Part shown: one piece after another, positions 9,001-49,837 of the stretch | Numbering within the stretch: position 1 is the stretch's first letter | Layout of the letters: every line of letters starts with the position of its first letter | Origin: Streptomyces cinnabarinus | GTDB taxonomy: Bacteria > Actinomycetota > Actinomycetes > Streptomycetales > Streptomycetaceae | Assembly (NCBI RefSeq): GCF_027270315.1 | Contig: NZ_CP114413.1 | Location: 1,240,001 to 1,304,000 of the forward strand | DNA length: 64,000 nucleotides | Reading direction: 5' to 3' | The notes under the pieces: model-generated | The model's input: only the letters and a program-made list of their open reading frames with translations | What the model was told of the DNA's origin: nothing | The model's database searches: none | Translations under genes and position numbers: made by a program

Positions 9001-11644
9001 CGCGTCCGTCGAAGAGGGCGGCCCAGTCGACGTCCACGCCGCTCGCCCACAGGCGGGAGACGGCCCGGGTGAAGGTGTCGACCTCGTCGTGGCCCCGGCG
9101 CGTGGCCGGCACGAACAGGCCCGCCGCGCACTCCGTGCCCATCGCGGTGAGCGTCGCGTCCGGGCCCAGCTCAAGGAACTTGCCCACTCCGCTCTCGGTC
9201 AGCCAGGCGATCCCGTCCGCGAAGCGCACCGCCTCCCGGACCTGCCGCACCCAGTAGGCGGGGGTGCGTATCTCCTCACCCGCGGCCTGTCCCGACAGGT
9301 TCGACACCACGGCGATCCGCGGCTCGCCGTAGGAGACATCGGCGGCGACCCGCTCGAACTCCGCGAGCATCGGCTCCATCAGCGAGGAGTGGAAGGCGTG
9401 CGAGACGGGCAGCCGTCGGCACTTGATCCCCGCCAGCCCGAAGCGCTCCCGCACCGCCTCGACATCGCCCTCGGGCCCCGAGACGACCAGTGCCGCGGGC
9501 CCGTTGACGGCGGCGATCTCCACCGCGCCGCCGAGGGAGGCGAGGACATCCTCGACCTGGGGCGCGGTGGCCCGCACCGCGAGCATCGCCCCGCCCTCCG
9601 GGAGCGCCTGCATCAGCCCGCCGCGCGCCGCCACCAGACGGCAGGCGTCCTCCAGCGAGAACACCCCCGCCACATGCGCGGCAACCAGCTCACCGATCGA
9701 ATGGCCCATCACGAAGTCCGGTCGCACACCCCAGGATTCGGCCAGTCGATAGAGCGCCACCTCGAACGCGAACAGCCCTGCCTGCGTGAACACCGTCCGG
9801 TCCAGCAGTCCCGTCGTGTCCGCCGACAGCGCCTCCGCCAACGATCCCGGCAGCAAGCCCTCGAAGGCGGCGCACGTCTCCTGGAAGGCCCGCGCGAACA
9901 CGGGGAATTCCGCGGCCAGTTCCGCGCCCATGCCTGGCCGCTGCGATCCCTGGCCGGTGAACAGCACCGCGAGGCGACCGTCCACGAGACCACCTGAGGA
10001 CCCCATGGAGCCCAGCCCCGCCGTCAGCTGCTCGCGATCCGAGCCCCAGACCACCGCCCGATGCCCCAGCCCGGCCCGGCCCATCGCCAACGACCAGCCC
10101 ACATCCACCGGATCGAGCGCCCCCACCGCTGACGCCAACCGCTCGGCCTGCCCTCGGAGCGCGTCCTCGGAACCGGCCGACAGCACCCACGGGAGCACTC
10201 CGCTCCCCGAACCGGTGGGCTCCCGATCCGCCGCCTCCTCCGGCGCCCCCTCCAACACCACATGCACATTGGTCCCGCTGATCCCGAACGCGGACACGGC
10301 GGAGCGCCGCGGGCGTCCCGTCTCGGGCCATGGCGTGGGTTCGGTGAGCAGGGAGATGGCACCGGAGTCCCAGTCGACGTGCGGGGTGGGCTCGTTGACG
10401 TGCAGGGTGCGGGGCAGGACGCCGGCCCGCATGGCCATCACCATCTTGATGACGCCCGCCATCCCCGCGGCGGCCTGCGCGTGCCCGATGTTCGACTTGA
10501 TCGAGCCGAGCCACAACGGCCGTTCGGCTTCCCGGTCTTGACCGTAGGTGGCGAGCAGGGCCCGGGCCTCGATGGGATCGCCGAGCGGGGTCCCGGTGCC
10601 GTGCGCCTCCACGGCGTCCACGTCCGAGGGGTTGAGGCGGCAGTTGAGGAGCGCCTGCCGGATGACGCGCTGCTGTGCCGTACCGCTGGGGGCGGTGAGG
10701 CCGTTGGAGGCGCCGTCCTGGTTGAGGGCGGAGCCCTTGAGCAGGCCCAGGACGCGGTGGCCGTTGCGGCGGGCGTCGGAGAGGCGCTCCAGCAGCAGTA
10801 CACCGGCGCCCTCGGCGAGTCCCATGCCGTTGGCGTCGGCGGCGAACGCCTTGCAGCGGCCGTCGGCGGCGAGTCCGCGCTGTCGGCTCCAGCCGGTGAA
10901 CTCGTCGGAGGTGGACATGATGGCGACGCCCGCGGCGACAGCGAGGCCGCATTCCTCGCGCCGCAGGGACTGTGCGGCGAGGTGCAGGGCGGTCAGCGAG
11001 GAGGAGCAGGCGGTGTCCAGGGTGACGGCGGGGCCTTCGAGGCCGAAGGTGTAGGCGATCCGGCCGGAGACGATGCTGCTGGCGCTGCCGGTGACGAGGT
11101 GGCCCTCGAAGCCCTCGGGGACCTGGTGGATTCCGGAGCGGTAGTCCAGCGGGTTGCAGCCGACGAAGACGCCGGTGGCGGTGGACCGCAGGGAGGTGAT
11201 GGGGATGCCGGTGCGTTCGACGGCCTCCCAGACGACCTCCAGCAGGATCCGCTGCTGCGGGTCCATCACCAGCGCCTCGCGCGGGGAGATCCCGAACAGC
11301 GCGGCGTCGAAGCGGTCGGCGTCGTGGAGGAAGCCGCCTTCGCGGACGTAGGTCTTGCCGTGCCGGTCGGGGTCCGGGTCGTAGAGGTGGTCCAGGTCCC
11401 AGTCGCGGTTGTCGGGGAGTGCGCCGATGGCGTCGCGGCCGTCGGCGACGAGCTGCCACAGCTCCTCGGGCGAGCCGATGCCGCCGGGGTAGCGGCAGGC
11501 CATGCCGATGATGGCGATCGGCTCGCGGTCCTTCTCCTCCGCGGCGGCCAGGCGGTTCTGCGTCTGGCGCAGGTCGGTGGTGACCCGCTTGAGGTAGTCG
11601 AGGAGCTTCGCTTCGTTCTGCGCCTTCGCTTCGTTCTGCGCCAT
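6068..11644 (-). CDS. Type I modular PKS, extension module 7 (KS-AT-DH-KR-ACP)
   Basis: Single-module PKS of about 1,858 aa from this start. The N-terminus is a docking coil, MAQNEAKAQNEAKLLDYLK. KS (about 11530-10250) has DTACSSS. AT (about 9990-9130) has GHSIGE and HAFHS, the malonyl-CoA signature. DH (about 8910-8120) has HSVTGTTLFPG and LLDAALH. KR (about 7420-6850) has TGGLGTLG, a VIDDA B-type loop and the catalytic Tyr in GQANYAAGN. The ACP (about 6500-6320) has LGFDSLTAVELRN. It should add an unmethylated C2 unit with a double bond. Start choice: ATG 11644 has GGAG nine bases upstream. ATG 11653 and GTG 11659 are in frame but have poorer ribosome sites. A C-terminal coiled tail should dock on the next PKS. 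The N-terminal AQNEAK repeat comes from an 18-bp tandem duplication. Confidence 0.95.
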   Translation of the reverse strand: MAQNEAKAQNEAKLLDYLKRVTTDLRQTQNRLAAAEEKDREPIAIIGMACRYPGGIGSPEELWQLVADGRDAIGALPDNRDWDLDHLYDPDPDRHGKTYVREGGFLHDADRFDAALFGISPREALVMDPQQRILLEVVWEAVERTGIPITSLRSTATGVFVGCNPLDYRSGIHQVPEGFEGHLVTGSASSIVSGRIAYTFGLEGPAVTLDTACSSSLTALHLAAQSLRREECGLAVAAGVAIMSTSDEFTGWSRQRGLAADGRCKAFAADANGMGLAEGAGVLLLERLSDARRNGHRVLGLLKGSALNQDGASNGLTAPSGTAQQRVIRQALLNCRLNPSDVDAVEAHGTGTPLGDPIEARALLATYGQDREAERPLWLGSIKSNIGHAQAAAGMAGVIKMVMAMRAGVLPRTLHVNEPTPHVDWDSGAISLLTEPTPWPETGRPRRSAVSAFGISGTNVHVVLEGAPEEAADREPTGSGSGVLPWVLSAGSEDALRGQAERLASAVGALDPVDVGWSLAMGRAGLGHRAVVWGSDREQLTAGLGSMGSSGGLVDGRLAVLFTGQGSQRPGMGAELAAEFPVFARAFQETCAAFEGLLPGSLAEALSADTTGLLDRTVFTQAGLFAFEVALYRLAESWGVRPDFVMGHSIGELVAAHVAGVFSLEDACRLVAARGGLMQALPEGGAMLAVRATAPQVEDVLASLGGAVEIAAVNGPAALVVSGPEGDVEAVRERFGLAGIKCRRLPVSHAFHSSLMEPMLAEFERVAADVSYGEPRIAVVSNLSGQAAGEEIRTPAYWVRQVREAVRFADGIAWLTESGVGKFLELGPDATLTAMGTECAAGLFVPATRRGHDEVDTFTRAVSRLWASGVDVDWAALFDGRDPHHADLPTYAFQHERYWLQVHGGSGDPAGLGLDEAAHPLLGAAVSLAADGGVVLTGRLATRTHPWLADHSVTGTTLFPGTGFVELAIRAGDEVGCAHLAELTLQAPLILPEQDGVQIQVVVEAADEEGQRPLGIYSRAENSTPDTPWTAHAEGTLTGARSTTPADLTAWPPPGAEAVDVTGFYARAEAAGYGYGPAFQGMTAAWRRGDEVFAEVTLPEAARTDADAYGLHPALLDAALHPLGVLADAETHTIRVPFAWRDVTLHAAGAGQVRVALTPGGADGASPTVTVADATGRPVLTAAALALRPLSAEQLPAASVHGDRLFRLDWRPLEATVPESLHDEPWAVLGADPSALAAELQYAGTAVSAYDDLAALTAVLDAGVPAPPVVLLPCAAPGGPTTHDAETAHDAVQRTLVTLREWLADPRLAETRLVVVTAGAVATRTGEDVTDLAHAPLWGLVRTAQTEHPDRFLLVDTGDTPDAELLTDAVRAAMAAGEPQAALREEHVLVPRLARWTPTGDGNRATPWRADGTVLITGGLGTLGTLVARHLAGEHGVRRLYLTSRSGADAPGAAALVADLARLGADAELIACDVADAGELAALFDKIPAEHPLTAVVHAAGVIDDAVLSALTPHQVEDVLRPKLDAALTLHTLTRGMDLSAFVLFSSTASVFGGPGQANYAAGNAFLDALAHHRRAHGLPATSVAWGLWAESSGMTGRLDRADLDRITRSGLAPLSSPAALGLLDTASASDDALLVAVEIATAALRRNAQAGLVPPILGGIVPTPQRRASARPSDDGPTLAQHLAGKNPKERLAFLQELVRGHVTEVLAHGSSVALDADRDFSDLGFDSLTAVELRNRLAGVTGLRLPTSLVFDYPSPRALAAHLDSRLAPDDTARTTALAELERLETALTARPPTPEGRTALLKRLQSLVWRLESDGDGDRAEPADGTAREASPARSLDSASDDEMFALINKELGLG
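11607..11642 (-). repeat. Perfect 18-bp tandem duplication in the docking segment of the module 7 PKS
   Basis: The 18-mer TTCGCTTCGTTCTGCGCC (plus strand) occurs twice back to back at 11607-11624 and 11625-11642, immediately downstream of the ATG at 11644. It encodes AQNEAK twice. The module 8 protein has one such element (SGNEAK). The duplication lengthens the N-terminal docking coil by six residues. Confidence 0.9.
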
Positions 11645-11690
11645 CGTCGACATCTCCACTGTGCTGGGGGTCGGGGTCCGGAGCGGGGTG

Positions 11691-46880
<35,190 letters not shown>

Positions 46881-47078
46881 CCCGTAACTCCGGCCAAGAT
46901 GACCTCAACCCTAGGAACCCCTGACGGGGTGACCCAACCCCTGATCTGTGCTTCCGCCGTGCTCGCCGCGGTGGGAGGCGTGGAATAGGGGTCGGCAGGG
47001 GTAGGGGTACCGTCGCTCGCGGCCGGGCTGTGACACTGCTGCGGTCCGTGTGCTGCCGAGCGGTGAGGGGCGGGGACC
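46881..47078. promoter_or_regulatory. Divergent promoter region between the PKS operon and the epoxide hydrolase pair
   Basis: This is a 198-bp intergenic stretch. On the PKS side, AACCCCTGA occurs twice, starting at 46916 and 46936 and so exactly 20 bp apart. Read on the PKS coding strand each is AGGGGTT, about 36-60 bp upstream of the GTG. On the hydrolase side AGGGGT occurs three times (46987-46992, 46997-47002, 47003-47008), 70-92 bp upstream of the GTG at 47079. The ribosome site for the PKS is GGAG (46888-46891 on the minus strand), seven bases from its GTG. The boxes probably bind the LAL regulator; that link is inferred. Confidence 0.7.
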
Positions 47079-47516
47079 GTGCCCGACGAAGCGACGCGCA
47101 AGGCGCTGGCCGTGGCCCATTGCGAGCGCATCAACTCCGGTGATGTCGAGGGGTTGCTGGCGCTGTACTCCCCTGCCGTGCGGTTCGAGGATCCGGTGGG
47201 TTCGGGGCCGCGGGTCGGCCATGGCGCGCTGCGTTCGCACATCGCGGGGGCGGTGGCCGCGGGCGTGCACGACGCGTACGGGGAGCCGGTGGCGGCGCCC
47301 GACGGGAGGCATGCCGCGGTTCCGGTGATCTCCACGATGAATTTCCTGCCGAACGGTCCTTTGATGGTGCGGCACGGAATTCTGGAATCTCCGGAGGAAC
47401 CGGAGAAGGCGCGTCTGGAGTTCACCTGCATGCTCGTCATCGAAGTCGGCCCGAGCGGGCTGATCGAGGAGATGCGCGCCTATTGGGGCAGGTCGGATGT
47501 GCGTTTTCTGAACTGA
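47079..47516 (+). CDS. SnoaL-fold polyether epoxide hydrolase/cyclase homologue (MonB/Lsd19A-like)
   Basis: 145 aa, a single SnoaL/NTF2-like domain. It has the pattern RINSGDVEGLLALYSPAVRFEDPVG near the start and GLIEEMRAYWG near the end, as in the polyether ring-opening epoxide hydrolases MonBI/MonBII and Lsd19. These small cytosolic enzymes open epoxides intramolecularly to form tetrahydrofuran or tetrahydropyran rings. Asp38 (FEDP) and Glu69 (GEP) sit where the catalytic Asp-Glu pair of Lsd19 would be expected. The GTG start at 47079 follows the purine-rich GGGGCGGGGA. It is first of two genes, 19 bp before a second SnoaL protein, and divergent from the PKS. Other SnoaL roles (isomerase, hydroxylase) are possible, but the neighbours favour ether formation. 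Confidence 0.85.
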   Translation: MPDEATRKALAVAHCERINSGDVEGLLALYSPAVRFEDPVGSGPRVGHGALRSHIAGAVAAGVHDAYGEPVAAPDGRHAAVPVISTMNFLPNGPLMVRHGILESPEEPEKARLEFTCMLVIEVGPSGLIEEMRAYWGRSDVRFLN

Positions 47517-47535
47517 GGAAGGCGGGTGCGGCGCA

Positions 47536-47928
47536 ATGCTGGACGAGGCCAGGCGTAAAGAAGTGGTGCTGGAGTACTGCCGGTTGATGAATGCCGGTGA
47601 TCTGGACGGTGTCCTGGCCCTGTTCACGCCCGATGTACGGTTCGAGGATCCGGTGGGCTCCGAGGTGCTGGTGGGGCGGGAGGCGCTGGGCCGACATCTG
47701 GGCATGGCCATCGCCGCGGGCATCGAGGAGACTCCGGGCACGCCGACGGCGGCCCTGGACGGGACGAGCGTGACCTTGGCGGTGTCCGGGACGATGGGCG
47801 TGCCGGGTGCGGAGGACGGCAGCCGGGTGGCTTTCCGGCTGGTCAGCCTGATGCGGGTGAACGAGGAGGGGCTGATCTCGGAGACCCGGATCATCGCGGG
47901 GCGGTCGGATCTGGCGCCCGTCGACTGA
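47536..47928 (+). CDS. Second SnoaL-fold protein, MonB/Lsd19-like, catalytic pair incomplete
   Basis: 130 aa. It aligns without gaps with the preceding protein over the first 76 residues, sharing the FEDPVGS motif with Asp38. The position of Glu69 in the first protein is Thr69 here (GTP instead of GEP), so the proposed acid-base pair is broken unless Glu64 or Glu65 substitutes. The middle is also shorter by about 15 residues. ATG 47536 lies 19 bp after the stop of the first gene, with GAGGAAGG upstream; the two are surely co-transcribed. In monensin biosynthesis a pair of such proteins works together, so this one may be an assisting subunit or act on the second epoxide. The function is inferred. 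Confidence 0.78.
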   Translation: MLDEARRKEVVLEYCRLMNAGDLDGVLALFTPDVRFEDPVGSEVLVGREALGRHLGMAIAAGIEETPGTPTAALDGTSVTLAVSGTMGVPGAEDGSRVAFRLVSLMRVNEEGLISETRIIAGRSDLAPVD

Positions 47929-47961
47929 CCTCCAGCTCCGGCGACTGACCTACGGCTCCGG
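47922..47961. repeat. Imperfect 20-bp tandem repeat spanning the stop codon of the second SnoaL gene
   Basis: CGACTGACCTCCAGCTCCGG (47922-47941) is followed directly by CGACTGACCTACGGCTCCGG (47942-47961), 18 of 20 identical. The first copy contains the real TGA stop (47926-47928) and the second an out-of-use GACTGA. It fills the 45-bp gap to the end of the convergent epoxidase gene. No clear hairpin terminator is seen here. Confidence 0.8.
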
Positions 47962-47973
47962 GTAGTCGGTGGC

Positions 47974-49371
47974 TCAGCGCAGCAGCGCCCACTCCTCGTC
48001 CGTGAGCGGCGGGTCGCTCAGCGGCGGTTGTGCCGGTCCGGTGCGCAGGGCGTTGAGCACGGCCGGTGACTGGAGGCTGGCGACGGGCGCGGCGAGTGTG
48101 GTCACTCCGGCGGAGGCGGCGCTGACCACCGGGTCGGACAGGCCGACGGTGCCGACCCGTTCGGAGAAGTCCTGGCGGCTGTGGAGGTCCTCGGAGAGCC
48201 GCGGGTCCTTCGCCTCGACGCGGCAGTCGGGGTAGAAGACGTCCTGCGAGGCCGCGAGGATCCACGGGTCGTCGATGGCGGCGGCGATCGCGCGCATCGC
48301 GGTGACCGCCAGGCCGGGTGTGCCGCGGTGGCGGCGCAGGGTGCGGTCGAGTACGGCGACGGCGCGGGCGGCGGAGCTCATGCCGTGGCCGTAGATGGGG
48401 TTGAAGGCGGCGAGGGCGTCGCCGAGCACGATCAGGTTGTCCGGCCAGCGGTCCAGCCGGTCGTAGTGGATGCGCCGGTTGGCGGTGCTGCGGGAGCCAC
48501 GGACGGGCCCGGCCGGTTCGGCGGTGGCGAGCACCTGGCCGACCAGCGGGTGGCGCAGCGACTCGGCGAAGGCGGTGAACCCGGCCTCGTCGGTGGGTGG
48601 TTCGCCGCCACGGGTGCCGGAGAGGGTGACGATCCACCGGCCGTTCTCGATGGGCAGGATCAGTCCGCTGCGGCCGGGTTCCCCGGCGCGGTAGTCGGCG
48701 TAGACGCTGACCATGGGGAAGCGGGCGGCGGCCCGTTCGGGTGCGTGGTAGATCCGGGTGGAATAGGTGATGCCGGAGTCGACCACGTCCTCCTCCGGCT
48801 CGGGGACGCCGAGCGGGGCGACCCATTGGCGCAGCCGTGAGCCGCGTCCGCCGGCGTCGACGACGAGTTCGGCGTCCAGCTCGGTGACCGCGCCGCTGTC
48901 GAGGCCGCGGACCGAGAGGCCGTCCAAGTGTCCTTCGGTGCCGCGCAGTTCGTGTACCTCGGTGCGGGCGAGCACGGTGATGGCCGGGTCGGCGAGCACC
49001 TGGTCGCGGACCGTCCAGTCGAGCAGGGGCCGGCCGACCGCGATGAGGAACTGGGTCTCGGGGAACCGCCGTTGCCAGCCGTAGGGGGACATGTTGACCA
49101 TGTCGGACTGGACGCCGATGCGGTGGGCGCCCGCGGCGCGCAGGCGTTCCACGGTGCCCGGCAGCAGGGACTCGACGATCCGGGCGCCGCCCGACCAGAG
49201 CAGATGGGCGTGGCGGGCCTGGGGTACGCCCTTGCGGGGTTCGGGGCCGTCGGGGAGTTCGTCGCGGTCGATGACGGTGACCCGGTCGAGGTGCCTGCGC
49301 AGGGCCCGCGCCGTGAGCATTCCGGCGAGTCCGCCGCCGATGACGGCACCGTGGCTGGGCTTCGTCGACAC
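47974..49371 (-). CDS. FAD-dependent epoxidase of the polyether type (MonC/Lsd18-like)
   Basis: 465 aa flavoprotein monooxygenase. The FAD-binding motif GGGLAG is at residues 12-17, DAGGRGSRL at 173-181, and the second FAD motif LGDALAAFNPIYGHGMSSA at about 316-334. This last motif, with NPxYGxGMS, is typical of the MonC/Lsd18 and squalene-epoxidase-like group. It should epoxidise the two trisubstituted alkenes made by modules 1 and 3, before the SnoaL proteins open them. The GTG at 49371 is chosen because GGAAGGGAAG lies just upstream (five bases from the GTG); the longer open frame to 50310 would overlap the regulator and has no support. It is convergent with the SnoaL pair. An AGGGGTT box sits about 67 bp upstream. 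A halogenase was considered but lacks support. Confidence 0.85.
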   Translation of the reverse strand: MSTKPSHGAVIGGGLAGMLTARALRRHLDRVTVIDRDELPDGPEPRKGVPQARHAHLLWSGGARIVESLLPGTVERLRAAGAHRIGVQSDMVNMSPYGWQRRFPETQFLIAVGRPLLDWTVRDQVLADPAITVLARTEVHELRGTEGHLDGLSVRGLDSGAVTELDAELVVDAGGRGSRLRQWVAPLGVPEPEEDVVDSGITYSTRIYHAPERAAARFPMVSVYADYRAGEPGRSGLILPIENGRWIVTLSGTRGGEPPTDEAGFTAFAESLRHPLVGQVLATAEPAGPVRGSRSTANRRIHYDRLDRWPDNLIVLGDALAAFNPIYGHGMSSAARAVAVLDRTLRRHRGTPGLAVTAMRAIAAAIDDPWILAASQDVFYPDCRVEAKDPRLSEDLHSRQDFSERVGTVGLSDPVVSAASAGVTTLAAPVASLQSPAVLNALRTGPAQPPLSDPPLTDEEWALLR

Positions 49372-49837
49372 TGGGGCTTCCCTTCCGTCGGCACCGGACC
49401 AGGTCTCGAAATGTAGGGAGACAGAGGGGGGCCGACCAACCCCTAAAGTCGCCTCGGCGGCGCTGGGCTGGAGTGATGTGGCGTCAACCCCTATACGCAA
49501 CAACAGGGGTTCCCGCCGCGCACAGGAAATCCGGAACAGGTCATGCCGGTGGAGCGAGGGGACATTGCCCACCGGGGATGCCAGGAGATGCCATGGGACG
49601 GCAAAGATTCGGCAAGAATTCGGCCCTTGATCTGTCGTAAGGTGGCAGCCCGGACGCCATTCGACGACACCGGTCGAGAGGTAAACGAGCCCGCCGTCCG
49701 CTCCCGTTCGACTCGGACTCCACCATGCGAGGACTACCGTTTCAGCCGCATCGGAGAGCCATGACGCGCACCCGCGCACATGCACAGGGAATACGCCAGC
49801 TCGCTCCAGGACATCGCGTTCAGGGGGGACAACGCGA
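49372..49837. promoter_or_regulatory. Divergent promoter region of the epoxidase and the LAL regulator
   Basis: This 466-bp stretch has no convincing gene. It has AACCCCTA at 49438-49445 and a 7-bp inverted repeat AACCCCT (49486-49492) / AGGGGTT (49505-49511) with a 12-base spacer. Read towards the epoxidase (minus strand) the first two are TAGGGGTT, 67 and 115 bp upstream of its GTG. The right arm reads AGGGGTT towards the regulator, about 327 bp from its start, so self-regulation is possible. From 49512 to 49837 I see no further motif except the ribosome site AGGGGGGA before the regulator GTG. Confidence 0.65.

Noticed and set aside
47974..49371. FAD protein as a flavin halogenase
   Set aside because: The NPxYGxGMS motif and the SnoaL neighbours fit the polyether epoxidase group. 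No halogenase WxWxIP-type motif was seen.
49512..49837. Small open frames between the AGGGGTT repeat and the regulator
   Set aside because: They lack ribosome sites and ordinary amino-acid composition; the stretch reads as leader or promoter DNA.
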